64,000 nt of DNA. Source: Drechmeria coniospora (Eukaryota; Ascomycota; Sordariomycetes; Hypocreales; Ophiocordycipitaceae). The DNA is taken from NCBI RefSeq assembly GCF_001625195.1, contig NC_054391.1, positions 7,761,157-7,825,156 of the forward strand, in the 5' to 3' direction. A program made the position numbers and the translations under genes. Positions within the stretch are counted from its first letter, which is position 1, and the number at the start of each line of letters is the position of its first letter. Below the pieces are notes generated by a model that saw only the letters and a program-made list of their open reading frames with translations, was not told where the DNA came from and ran no database searches. This document shows, in pieces, positions 48,030 through 60,875 of the stretch.

Positions 48030-49700
48030 CTACTACTATAAATATATACTAGCTATACTACTTAAACTTATTAGTCTCTATATCCTTCTTGCTTTTATCC
48101 TCCTTAGTATTCTCCTTAAGGAGGGTCTTAAAACTATTTATTATAGTATTTAGGTAGGGGTAAAATATAACTAAGGGGGGTAGGGGTAGGGGTATAAAAT
48201 AAAAGTACTAAGCAATATAGGTAATATAAGGGGTAAAGGTAATAAGGTAGTATAATAAAGTTATATTATCTATATAGAATAAGTATAACCTACTATTATT
48301 ATAAGTAATATAAGGAATAAAAGGGGTAGAATAATATAATAAGGGAGAACTATCTTTATAAAACTTATATAACTTATAAATATTATAATATATTTCGGCT
48401 AAGGTAGCTACTAACTTAGTACTAACGCCTTCCTATACCTACTAATAGTAAGTAAGACTATATATATTACTCTAAATACCTATTAGGGCCCGGGCTATAC
48501 CCTAAGTAAATATACTAAGCTATATACTCGGTATACTACCGGAATAGCTACTAACCTAAGTTAGGGTTAAGGTATTAGTAGTAAGAATAAGGGTATAATT
48601 TAGATTATTATTATTAGTAACAGTAAGGGGGAAGACAATACCTAATATAAGGGTAAGGGTATAAGCAGAACGCATAAGGGTAAGCTCTATTTTAGCTAGG
48701 GCTAAGGTATAAGCCTAAACCTAACCTAAGGCTAGAAATTTAGGCAAAAAGACAATACAAGCACCTAGTATAGTTCTAACCTTAAGGCAGGCCTTAACTA
48801 GGATATAAACATTACGCTAAATATAAGGATAAAGGTTACATAAAGTATAATATAGCTAAGGGTATACAATAAATAAATACAGTACCTAAATGCATTTAGT
48901 ATATATATATATATATATATAGTAACTAGTACTATAGCCCGGTATATAGTTATTATAGCTACTAATAATAAGGTAATTAATATAAGGAAGGTATATTCTA
49001 TATACCTCCTCTAAAGGTATAAACTCCTTATTAAAGGAATTACCCTTTACTAAGTATTTACTTAAAGTATAGTAATAGTCCAACTTATTAGTATAATAAC
49101 TATAACGTAAGCCTAAACTATATCTAAAAGGGGGGGGAAGGAGTACTTATAGCAATAGATATAATAGTAATAGTAGTAGTAATAAAAAGGTAAATAAGTC
49201 CTCTATAAGGAAGAAGTAATAGTAATAAGAGTAGGATTAATAATTCCTATTATTACTAACTTATTAACTAACGGCCTAAAGGATATATAAAATAACCCTA
49301 ATAAGGAAGTAATAACCTACCTTATAGGGAAGGAATAATAATAATAAAAAAGTAAGTATAATAGGAAGTAGTAAAGGAGTTAATAATAAATTATATAATA
49401 AAAAGCTAAAAAATAAATAGGTATAATAGTTAAAAGAAAGAGGAATAATAAAGTATAATAAAAAAAAATAATAAGAGTAATATAAAGGGAGTAATAAGGG
49501 GGAAAAGTAAAGTAATGCTAAACACCTTAGGTACCTAAGGAATACCTAAGGAAAAGATAAAGCGGAATAAAGTTAATTACCTTAGGTACCTAGTAAATAC
49601 CTAGGGAGGGGCTAAGGTAAGGTAAAGTTAATCGCTCTAAGCAACTAGTAAGCTCCCAATAAGGGACAATATAGAAAGGAAGCCATATATACTTAGTACC
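48030..49700 (-). other. Antisense coding-like region in chromovirus X2 3' end
   Basis: Between the chromodomain and the 3' LTR the sense strand has no plausible frame, but the minus strand gives readable segments in a consistent order in X2, X3, X5 and X6. From the 3' LTR side: a Tyr/Pro-rich start, YTLSKYLVKGNSFNKEFIPL (open frame 48886-49083), a Pro/Leu-rich middle, and a Lys/Glu-rich end (SFKTLLKENTKEDKSKKDIE) at about 48090-48150. No family recognised. It could be a true antisense ORF, as known for some plant and fungal gypsy elements, or low-complexity read-through. Confidence 0.35.
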
Positions 49701-49822
49701 TAATAAATACCTAAAAAATTTTTTTTTAGAAGGAGCTATAGATTAAGAAGCTAGCCTAAGGAAGAGTAGGTTAGCTATAGCTATAGCTAGACTTTACTTC
49801 AAACAGGTAAAGCAAGACGGTA

Positions 49823-49994
49823 TATTATAGTATTAGGCTTAGCCTAATATAGGAGAATAAAGGGAACTAAGGGACCTACTAAAAGGAATATATATAACTA
49901 AAAGCCCTAGTTACTAAGTAGTTTTCTTATCCTTTAAGTCTTTTAATAAACATTATTAAGAGTCCTAAAGCAGTCGCCTAGCGACTCTATAATA
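49823..49994 (+). repeat. 3' LTR of chromovirus X2 (family A)
   Basis: 172 bp, TATTATAGTATTAGGCTTAGCC...GCGACTCTATAATA, followed by the duplication TTAGG. Confidence 0.85.
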
Positions 49995-50505
49995 TTAGGT
50001 TACTTAAGGGGAAAAGTATATTAGTAAGGAACTAAAGATTAAAAAAAAAAGAAAATAAAGTACTTTTAAGCTAAGTTTTATATAAAGGTATAAAGAGTTT
50101 ATAAATAAATAGACTATAAGGAACTAAAGGAATTAAAAAATTAAATTTAAAAGGATTATACTAAAAATAAATAAATTACTTTTTCTTATTACTATACTTA
50201 TAAATTCTATAAGATTCCTTAATATTTAAATTAATAATAGCTATAATTACTATAGGGCTATTAGTAAAAGGATAGTTAAATACCTATAACTTAAGCTTAT
50301 TTCTTTTTTAATAATTACTTTAAATAGCTATTGTAATATCTTAATAGAATATAAGTAATATTTTTACCTACCCTATAATAACTAATATAACTTATATAAT
50401 AATTAATATAAATAATTAAAAGAGCCTAATACTTCTATATATTATTTTAGGTATAAGTTAAAATACTATATTAAGCCTACTATAAATAGAGTACTAAAGG
50501 GTTAC

Positions 50506-50706
50506 TGTTATAATATTAGGCTTTGCCTAATAGAGCTATGTCCTAGGACAGAGTTACATACTACCGTACGTAACTTGTATCCTATAACTAAGTAGGCATT
50601 AGAGTATAAGTACTCTAATGCCTAGTACCTTAAGTTAGTATTCCGTAGATTTCTTAATAACTATTTCCGACCACTAAATACTAGTAGTACTAGTAACTCC
50701 ATAACA
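50506..50706 (+). mobile_element. Solo LTR-like element, family C
   Basis: 201 bp, TGTTATAATATTAGGC...ACTCCATAACA, flanked by the perfect duplication GTTAC. It contains GCATTAGAGTATAAGTACTC(TAATGC), a long hairpin, and an ACTAGTAGTACTAGT palindrome. Its ends resemble family A ends, so C is probably the LTR of a related chromovirus. Confidence 0.85.
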
Positions 50707-51081
50707 GTTACCTTAAATATAATAGATTGGACTCTTATAATTAGGGTAATAGGTAACTAAATTATATAGGTAAATAATATTTATTCTCCCTATAGGTCTT
50801 AGGAAGTATACCTTATATTAGTATAAACCTTTTTATAAAAGTAATAGGAAGTATTAATAATAATAAGCTTATAAAAATAGTAATAAAATTATAGAAAATA
50901 GTACTATAAGTACTTAAAAGTATAAATATAATAGTAATAGCTTTATTTATACTTTTAGTAGTTATTTAGAACTATATTAATCTCTTTAATAAAGAATAAG
51001 CCTTAGGCTTACTATTATACTAAGGCTCCTAGGACTATTATATTTAACTATAATAAAATAATAAAGGAGAAATACTATAGC

Positions 51082-51272
51082 TATAACAATATCGTATATT
51101 GTATTCTCTTCCTAGCCTACCCTATACCTTCTATTACGTAATGCGCAGACCGTCTGGGTATATAGGCCGTTCCTTACTGCCCTTATTGTTTTTTGTCTCT
51201 TTTCTTCCTCCTTAGTTCGAAAATTCTATAGTCTTTGCGCATATTGCCTTCCTGCTAGTCAGCTTCGTAACA
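51082..51272 (+). mobile_element. Solo LTR-like element, family B
   Basis: 191 bp, TATAACAATATCG...TTCGTAACA, duplication ATAGC on both sides. Confidence 0.85.
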
Positions 51273-51580
51273 ATAGCTACCTTAGGGCCTACTATAGAAT
51301 ATACTATAAGACTAATTACTTAAAGTCTATAAATAAATTATAAACCTATTAGATAAGGAATAAATATAAGTAAGCTTATTAACTATAATAATATTAATAC
51401 TACTTACTAAGGAAAAAAATAAAAAATAATAACTATATATAGATTATTAGGCCTTAAATAAAATTATATAATAGGATTACTATTTACTTTTATTAATTAA
51501 AGAAATACTTTACTTACTCTTAAAGGTATACTAATTTACTAAACTAAATATATAGGTTGTATTCTATAAGTTATATATAG

Positions 51581-52316
51581 TATTAAAATACTAGTATTTA
51601 TACTAGTAAGACTACCTAAATAGGATACTATTCTATTACTATTAGTACTAGTACTATTAGTACGGATGCTATATTATACTGTAAGTATTAGTAAGTATAT
51701 TGAGTTAACTAATAGTATATAATATACTACTTCTCCGAACTATAACTCGGAGCAATATACAGTAGTACTACTACTAACTAACTTACTACTGCAAAATAAC
51801 CTATATAAGTAGTAGTTAGTCGACCTCTAGAGCTAATTAATTAGAATAACAATTATAGCTTTCCTAATTGCTACTAGTACTTACTGGCCTATAATACTAA
51901 CTTAGGCCGGACTACCTATTTATTATATAATAGAATTAGCTAAGCTAATAACTAAAACAATCTATCTAACCTTATAACGGAAGCAGTTAACTAAAGTATA
52001 ACTAAAATCGTTATCTAACTATATAATAGTTTTAGCTATTAAGCTATAGTATAATAGTACCTTTAATCTATAATAGAATCTTTAATTAAGCTATTATTAG
52101 GGATTATTCTATAGATATAAATAGCTACTCTTTTCCTATATTATAGCTAGAAGAAATAATTGTATTTATTTATATAATTTAGTACTACTAATTATATACT
52201 CTTACCTAGTTACTAACTAGTACTTCCCTTATTGCTATTATTAATAGTATAATTAATTTACTAGTCTGTATAATATACTTTTATTATTCCCTCCTCTTGT
52301 ATATTAATTATAAAGA
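51581..52316 (+). repeat. Solo LTR of copia family Z in X1
   Basis: 736 bp, TATTAAAATACTAGT...TTATAAAGA, duplication TATAG (51576-51580 and 52317-52321). Same length as the copy at 4953-5689, in opposite orientation within the window; moderately RIP-mutated. Confidence 0.85.
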
Positions 52317-52903
52317 TATAGTACTAAAAGATAAACTACTTATAGTATTTTATATATAATTTAGCCTATTTAAATAGTAAGTTTACCCATTTAGGTTAGC
52401 TAAAGTACTAGCTTTATTCTAAAGATATATTTATAGGGTATTATAGGATAAATTAAGAAAGTAAGTTACTACTTACTTAAATAATATTTTAATTTATACC
52501 TTAAAATTAAAAGCTAACTACTTTACTAAAGTTAGGGAAATCCTTAAGTAGCTTTAAGTAATTAACTTATACCTTAATCTTAATTAGTATATATTTATAA
52601 TAATAAAAGTTAAATACTTAGGGTTTATTATTTAAGTAGGCGTTAAGGTTAGGCCTAACCTAGTAAAAATTACTATAATTTAAAAGTAATAACCCCTTAC
52701 TAAGGTAAGGGGAGTTTAAAGCTTTCTTAAATTTATAAACTTTTACTATAAATTTATTTTTAATGTTATAAGCCTTATAAAACTACTTATAGCCCTTATA
52801 AGGAAGGGTATACTATTTTACTAAGGACCTAAAAAGAATATAGCCTTTTAATTCCTTAAGTAAGCCTTTTTATTATACTTAATTTTAGTATAATAGGACC
52901 TAA

Positions 52904-53074
52904 TATTATAGAGTTACTAAGTAACTGCTTTAGGGCTCTTAATAATATTTATTAAAAGACTTAAATAAGGGAAAACTATTTAATAACTAGGGCTTTTAGT
53001 TCTATATATTTCTTTTAGTAAGTCCCTTAGTTCCCTTTATTCTCCTATATTAAACTAAGCTTAATACTATAATA
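52904..53074 (-). repeat. 3' LTR of chromovirus X3 (family A)
   Basis: 171 bp, TATTATAGAGTTACTAAGT...CTTAATACTATAATA, fully RIP-mutated. Confidence 0.8.
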
Positions 53075-55728
53075 TACTATCTTACTTTACTTATTTAAGG
53101 TAAAGTCTATCTATAGCTATAGTTAAACTACTCTTCCTTAGGCTAGCTTTCCTAATCTATAGCTTTCCTAGAATATTCTTTTTTTTAGGTATTTATTAAG
53201 TACTTAATATATATAGCCTTCTTTTTGCTTTATTTTCCTTTTAGGAGTTTACTAATTACCTAAAGTAATTATTTCTATCCTACTTTAACTTTTTATTACG
53301 TATTTACTAAGTACCTAGGGTAATTAGTTTTACCTTACTTTATCCCCTTCTTAGGTATTTACTAAGTACTTAAAGTACTTAGCTTTATTTTACTTTTCCT
53401 TTTTATTAGTCCCTTTATATTTATCTTTTTATTCCCTTTTTATTATACTTTATTGTTCCTTTTTTCTTTAATTATTATACCTACCTTTTATTATACCTTT
53501 TCTTTATTATTATTATTTCTTTTCTATAAGGTAGGTTACTGCTTTTTTATTAGGGCTATTTTATATATACCTTAGGTAGTTAGCTAATAAACTAATATTA
53601 ATAGGAACTATTAATTTCTTTCTTACTATTATTACTCTTCCCTTATAAAGAATTTATTTACCTTTTTATTACTATTACTATTACTATTATATTTACTACT
53701 ATAAGTATTTTCTCCCCTCCTTCTAAATATAGTTTAGGCCCTTATTATAACTACTATACTAATAAGTCGGACTACTATTATATTTTAGGTAAAATTTTAG
53801 TAAAGGGTAATTCTTTTAATAAGAAGTTTACTCCTCTAAAGGAGGTATAGGAAATATACCTCTCCTATATTAATTACCTTATTACTAATAGCTATAATAA
53901 CTATATATTAGGCTATAGTACTAGTTGCTATATTTATATATACTAAATATATTTAGGTACTATATTTATTTATTATATACCCTTAGTTATATTGTACCTT
54001 ATATAACTTTTATACTTATACTTAGTATAGATTTAACCTTAGGGTAGGCCTTAACTAAAATATAAATATTATACTAAGTACTTATATTATTTTCTTACTT
54101 AAGTTTCTAGCCCTAGGTTAGGTTTAGGCCTATACTTTAGCTTTACTTAAGATAAAGCCTACCCTTATATACCCTACTTATACCCTTACTCTTATGCTAA
54201 ATATTATTTCCCCCCCTACTACTACTAATAATAATAACTTAAACTATACTTTTATCCTTACTATTAATACCTTAACCCTAACTTAGGCTAGTAACTATTT
54301 TAGTACTATACTAAGTATATAGTTTAGTATATTTACTTAAGGTATAGCCTAAGCCCTAATAGGTATCTAGAGTAATATACATAGTCTTACCTACTATTAA
54401 TAGGTATAAGAAGGTATTAGTATTAAGTTAATAGCTACCTTAACTAAGATATACTATAATATTTATAAGTTATATAAGTCTTATATAAATAGTTCCTTTT
54501 TATTATACTATTTTACCCCCTTTATTTTTTATATTACTTATAATTATAGTAGGTTATACCTATTTTATATAAATAATATATTTTTATTATATTACTTTAT
54601 TACCTCTACCCCCTATATTACTTATATTACTTAGTGCCTTTATTTTATACCCTTACCCTTCTTAACTATATTTTACTCCTACCTAAATACTATAATAAGT
54701 AGTTTTAAGACTCTTTTTAAAAAGAATACTAAAAAAATAAAAGTAAGAATAAAAGTAAAAAGAGTTTAAAGAAGTCTAATAAGTTTAAGTAATATAACTA
54801 GTATATATTTATAGTAATATTAGGTTAGGTTCTTATTAGGGCTACTTTAGGATTAGGTTTTTCCTTTAGTATATTTAAAATTTTATATTTTATTTTATAG
54901 CTTACTTATACTTTACTATTTATATAGGGATCTTCCTATTACTATATAAATTTCTTTAGGGCTTTTATTTATATAAAGGCTTTTATTAATTCTTAGATTA
55001 ATTATTTATAACCTAACTATTTTATAAGGGTATTATATTATTCTATTTAGCCTTAGGTTTTTCTTATTAACAAAATATATTTAGTTTAGTATTCCTTTTA
55101 TAAGGTATTATTCTTATCCTAAACTAATAGTAAGCTTAGCTTTAAATCCTATACTATTTAATTAAGTAAAGGGTTATTTACTACCCTTTTAATAAGGTTT
55201 ATATAAAAGGTAAAGTATAAGCCCTAAGAAATATTCAGTATTACTATAAGTAGTATTAGTACTATTAGTACTATAAACTTAAAAGCTATTTAGTTTAGCT
55301 TTTTATATAGCCTATTAGTTTTAATATATTTAAGGCTAAGCTAGATCTTATTACCTACCTAGAACTTTTCTATTAAGTAACTTAAAACTACTACTAACTT
55401 ATATAAGTATTATTATATAAAGGTAATAGCTATTTATATAATTTTTATTCCTTCTCTTAGGTATTATAGGAATATAATAGTCTTTCCTTTTAGTATTATT
55501 ATACTTACTTAGTTATCCTTTACCCTAGGTATTATATTAATTTTATAGCTTAATAATAGCTTATTTAAGCTAACTTCTATAATTAAAGACTTCCTATTAT
55601 TTAGGGTAAGCTAGTAGGTAGTTAGGTAGGTTAGTTAGTTAAATTACTTAAATAAGATTAGGATCTATAGGGTAGCTTAAATTTCTTTATTTATCCTTTT
55701 AGTACTCCTATCTATCTAAAGGTAGTAT

Positions 55729-55919
55729 TGTTACGAAGCTGACTAGCAGGAAGGCAATATACGCAAAGACTGTAGAATTTTCGAACGAAGGAGGAAGAAA
55801 AGAGACAGAAAACAGTAAGGGCGGTAAGGAACGGCCTATATACCCAGACGGTCCGCGCGTTACGTAATAGAGGGTGTAGGGTAGGCTAGGAAGAGAGTAC
55901 GATATACGATATCGTTATA
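55729..55919 (-). mobile_element. Solo LTR-like element, family B
   Basis: 191 bp, TGTTACGAAGCTGACTAGC...TATCGTTATA. GTAT is repeated on both sides. GC-rich and little mutated inside fully RIP-mutated X3. Confidence 0.8.
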
Positions 55920-56036
55920 GTATAAAGTTAATAAAAGTTATTCTATACCTATAAGGGAGTATAAGAATATTTAGAACTTACTAAGTTAGTTTAATTCTTA
56001 ATTTATTATAAGTTAAGTAGGAAAACTATTAAGGAG

Positions 56037-56182
56037 TTACTAAGTAATTGCTTTAGGGCTCTTAATAATATTTATTAAAAGACTTAAAGGAGGGAAAACT
56101 ACTTAATAACTAGGGCTTCTAGTTGTATGCGTTCCTCCTAGTAGGTCCCTTAGTTCCCTCCGTTCTCCTATATCGGGCTAAG
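56037..56182 (-). mobile_element. Solo LTR, family A, truncated
   Basis: Starts TATTAAGGAGTTACTAAG but ends at TCGGGCTAAG, lacking about the last 20 bp of the family. X3 sequence continues directly after it. Confidence 0.7.
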
Positions 56183-59100
56183 TAATAAAAACCCCTAAAT
56201 TACTACTAATAGGTCTTAAACTATTTTATATAAGCCTTTATACTTATTATAATTATTACTTTTTATTTAAATAAACTTAAAGAGGTAGTTTATAATAACT
56301 ATTAAAAATTAAGGGTCCTTATTATTTTATACTAATAAATTAATTATAAAGTTAATTAATATTTACTTTTAATACTAATTTAATAAAGGGATTAGTTATA
56401 AGAGTTCCTATTTCTATAAATAGCTCTTATAGCTTTAGTAATAGTAGTAATTCTAAATATATTATACTATATTCTATAATATACTATTTTCGTAAAAGTC
56501 CTACTAAAGTACTTAAAATATTTTATTCTAAGGTAACCTAATATAAGTAATTTATATACCTATTATATTATTTATATTATAAGTAGTTCTTAAGCTAGTA
56601 ACTATAAGTATCCCCTATAGTATATTATACTATAGGTATTAATAGTATAGTTAGTTATTTATTCCTTTAATTATACTTTTACTAGTAATTTCTATATACC
56701 TATTATAATTAATTATTATTAAACTTTATATATTATATTATTTTATAATACTTAATCCTATAATTCCTATAAGTAGGGTCTTAGAAAGAGTAATTAGTTA
56801 GTTAGTATATTCTATAAAAATAGTATTTTTCTTTTAGTTTATCCTTATATTATTAAGAATAGTTAAAATATATTAATAGCTCTTTATTTGCTTTTTATTT
56901 TTAAATAGGCCTAGCTTATTTTTATATTTATAGCCGTTATATCTTAAGTACTTAGTACTTTATAGTTAGCTTAAGCCTAATTTATCCTTATATTTATAAT
57001 TACTATATTCTAAGTATTAGGGCATTTTTATATAGGCTAACCCTTAGGTACTTTTTATAGTATAGAGATTAATATAAACTAAAGTATTTATTTTAAGTAT
57101 AATATATTCTTTTTAGTTTATTCCTAATATAAAAGTATATTTAACTATTATACTTATAAGCCTAATTTATACTATAGTAAGTAATTAAAGTTTATAAGGA
57201 CTTTTACTTATTATACCTACTATTTTAATATTTCCTATAGTTTAGTAAAGTATTTAAGGTTCTTATAGTTTATTAAAATAATAAATAGTTCTATAATACC
57301 TTATAGGTTTACTAACTATACCTTAAGGTAGCTAATAACTACTAAAAGTTCCTTATTATAAATTATATAATTCTTTTCTATTAGTATAAGTTTAGCTAAG
57401 TAGTAAGCTATTAGTTATAGGACCCCTTTACTATTAATTTATAAAAAGTATTTACTTAGTACTTTACTTAAGTAATTAGTTTTAACTAAATATTTTTATT
57501 TTAAGTCCTATTATATTAGGATTAAATATAATAAAAAGGTACTTTTAAAAGATTAAAAGGCTATATTTTCTTTAGGTCCTTAGTAAAATAATAGACCCTT
57601 TTCTATAAGGGCTATAAGTAATTTTATAAGGCTTATAAAATTTAAAATAAATTTATAATAAAAGTTTATAAACCCTAGGAAGCTTTAAATCCCCTTTACT
57701 TTAGTAGGTAGTTCCTACTTTAAAATTATAGTAATTTTTACTAAGTTAGGCCTAACTTTAATATTTACTTAAATAATAAACCTTAAGTATATAACTTTTA
57801 TTATTATAAATATATACTTATTAAGATTAAGGTATAAGCTAGCTACTTAAAGCTACTTAAGGATTTCCCTAACCTTAGTAAGGTAATTAGCCTTTAATCT
57901 AAAGGTATAAATTAAAATATTAATTAAATAAGTTATAACTTACTTCCTTAATTTATCCTATAATACCTTATTAATATATCTTTAGAATAAAGCTAGTACT
58001 TTAACTAAATTAAAGGGGTAAACTAACTATTTAAATAGGCTAAAAAATATATAAAATACTATAAGTAGTTTATCTTTTAGTATTATATATAACTTATAGA
58101 ATATTACCTATATATTTAGTTTAATAAATTAATATACCCCTAAGAGTAAGTAAAGTATTTCTTTAACTAATAGGAGTAGGTAGTAATTTTATTATATAAT
58201 CTTATTTAGGGCCTAATAGTTTATATATAGCCTTTATTCTTTATTTTCTTTCTTAGTAAATAGTATTAGTACTATTATAATTAATATGCTTACCTATATT
58301 TATTCCTTATTCAATAGGTTTATAATTTATTTATAGACTTTAAGTAGTTAGTCTTATAGTATATTATATAATAGGCCTTAGGGTAGCTATAGTATTTTTC
58401 TAGATTATTTTATTATAGTTAAATATAGTAGTTTTAGGAGTCTTAGTATAGTAATAGGCTTAAGGCCTATCCCTTATTAAGGAGATTAATATAGTCCTAA
58501 AGGACTACTAAAAGTATAAGTAGGGTTATTACTATTATATTTATACTTTTAAATACTTATAGTACTATTTTATATAATTTTATTACTATTTCTTATAAGC
58601 TTATTACTATTAGTACTCCCTATTACTTTTATAAAAAGGTTTATACTAATATAAGGTATACCTTTTAGGACTTATTAAAAGGATAAATATTATTTACTTA
58701 TATAATTTAGTTACCTCTTGCTCTAATTATAAGGGTTTAATTTACTATATTTAAGGTAAGCCTTTTGTATTCTATTTATAGTAAACCTAGTATAGTATTT
58801 TAACTTAGGCCTAAAATAATATATTAAAATATTAATCTCTTTTAGCTATTTATATTAATTATTATATAAACTATATTAATTATTATAAGGTAGGTAAGAG
58901 TATTACTTATACTTTACTAAAATATTATAATAGCTATTTAAAGTAGCTATTATATTAAAAAAGGAATAAGCTTAAGTTATAGGTATTAGGCTATTCTTTT
59001 ACTAATAGCCTTATAGTAATTATAATTATTATTAATTTAAATATTAAGGAATCTTATAGAATTTATAAGTATAGTAATAAGAAAGAATAATTTATTTATT

Positions 59101-59506
59101 TTTAGTATAGTCCTTTTAAACTTAGTTTTTTAATTTCTTTAGTTCCTTATAATTTACTTATTTATAAACCCTTTATACCTTTATATAAGACTTAGCTTAA
59201 AGGTATTTCTTTTTCCTTAGTCTTTAGTTCCTTATTAATATACTCTTTCCTTTAAGCAGCCTAAATACTTATTCCTAGTATATATAGGGTTATAGCTTAT
59301 TATAGGTATTATTAAATATAGTAGCCTTCCTCCTTATAGTAAATATATATACTAATTACTTTATACTATTTCTTTCTTCCTATATAACTTATTTTACTTA
59401 TTATTAGGGCCTACCTTAGCCTTAGTTTATTTTTATTATTAGCCTAATTATAGCTACTTTAGGCCTAGCTATAGTCCTAGAGCCTATTATATTAACCCCT
59501 AATATT

Positions 59507-59697
59507 TGTTACGAAGCTGACTAGTAGGAAGGCAGTATGCGCAAAGACTATAGAATTTTCGAACTAAGGAGGAAGAAAAGAGACAGAAAACAGTAAGGGC
59601 GGTAAGGAACGGCCTATATACCCAGACGGTCCGCGCGTTACCTAATAGAGGGTATAGGGTAGGCTAGGAAGAGAGTACGATATACAATATCGTTACA
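59507..59697 (-). mobile_element. Solo LTR-like element, family B
   Basis: 191 bp, TGTTACGAAGCTGACTAG...ATCGTTACA, perfect duplication ATATT on both sides. Unmutated ends. Confidence 0.85.
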
Positions 59698-60533
59698 ATA
59701 TTAAGGTATTATTGTTCTTATTAAGTTAGGGGGTTACCTTAGCTATTCTTTAACTAAGTTTACTTTAGTTTTTAATTTTATCCTTTACATATTATAATTC
59801 TATTTTATATATAATTTATTTATATATACTAATTACCTTATTATAATTATTTCTTATAATTCTATACTAAAGAATATAATCCCTTATTCTTTTAGTTATC
59901 TTAATATAAAGCTTTATAAGTTTTACCTTATTAGGCTAATATATTCCTCTTATTAGTATAAGTTTTTCTTTAAAGTATATAAGGAATATTAGGAATAATT
60001 TTAATATTCCTTACTTAATATCCTTTAGTTTAATAACTATTAGTTACTATAAGTTAATTTAAGGTATATTAGGAATTAGAATAGGTTATAACTAATATAG
60101 GTACTTTCCTTAAAGTATATTATAACTTATTACTAAACTTTAGTTAAAAGATTTTACTAAATATAGATTTATTAATCCTAAGCGGACCTAATAAACTAAA
60201 ATTAGTTTATATTTAATATAGGCTTATAGTATATTTAACTTATCTTTAGTCTATTCCTACTAAAAGTTAATTATTAAGGTTTCTATTAGCTAGGCTAATA
60301 AGTACTCTAGGTCCTACTATACCTATTACTATTTATTCTTTTATAAGGCTAAAATTTAAATAAAGTATATTTCTATTTAAATATATATTTAGCTAAACTT
60401 TATATAGACTTTTACTATAAAGTCCTTTATAACTTACTAAAGGTTAATTTCTTTAGGCTTTTCCTTATTTATTTTAACTTATAATAGTTAGGCTTTTTCT
60501 TCCTCCTAACTAATATAAGTAAAGTCTTTTAAA

Positions 60534-60703
60534 TATTATAAAATTATTAAGTAACTACTTTAGGGCTTTTAATAATATTTATTAAAAGACTTAAAGGAGG
60601 AAAAACTACTTAATAACTAGGGCTTTTTGTTATATATATTCCTTTTAATAGGTTCCTTAGTTCCCTTTATTCTCCTATATTGGGCTAAGCCTAATACTAT
60701 AAT
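60534..60703 (-). repeat. 5' LTR of chromovirus X3 (family A)
   Basis: TATTATAAAATTATTAAGTAAC...CTAATACTATAAT; the final A is at 60881 after the A insertion. Confidence 0.75.
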
Positions 60704-60875
60704 TGTTACGGAGTCGCTAGGCGACTGCTCTAGGACTCTTAATGATGTTTATTAAAAGACTTAAAGGATAGGAAAACTACTTAGTAACTAGGGCTTCTAG
60801 TTGTATGCGTTCCTCCTAGTGGGTCCCTTGGTTCCCTCCGTTCTCCTATATCGGGCTAAGCCCGATACCATAACA
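60704..60875 (-). mobile_element. Solo LTR, family A, well preserved
   Basis: 172 bp, TGTTACGGAGTCGCTAGG...ATACCATAACA, duplication ATAAT (60699-60703 and 60876-60880). It was inserted one base from the end of the older, RIP-mutated A repeat of X3, so a preserved and a mutated copy of one sequence lie side by side. Confidence 0.85.

Larger units (their letters stand above)
42389..49994 (+). mobile_element. Chromovirus X2, full-length Ty3/gypsy copy, RIP-mutated
   Basis: 7.6 kb with 172-bp LTRs (42389-42560 and 49823-49994) and the duplication TTAGG (42384-42388 and 49995-49999). Order on plus: gag with a decayed zinc knuckle near 43645-43690; reverse transcriptase about 44600-45400; RNase H about 45430-45850; integrase about 46180-47600; chromodomain about 47740-47900; then a 1.9-kb 3' region with an antisense frame. 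The order RT-RH-IN-chromodomain identifies a chromovirus, the fungal Ty3/gypsy lineage whose chromodomain guides integration to heterochromatin. An A solo LTR (46714-46885) interrupts integrase. Stops are dense; the copy is dead. Confidence 0.85.
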
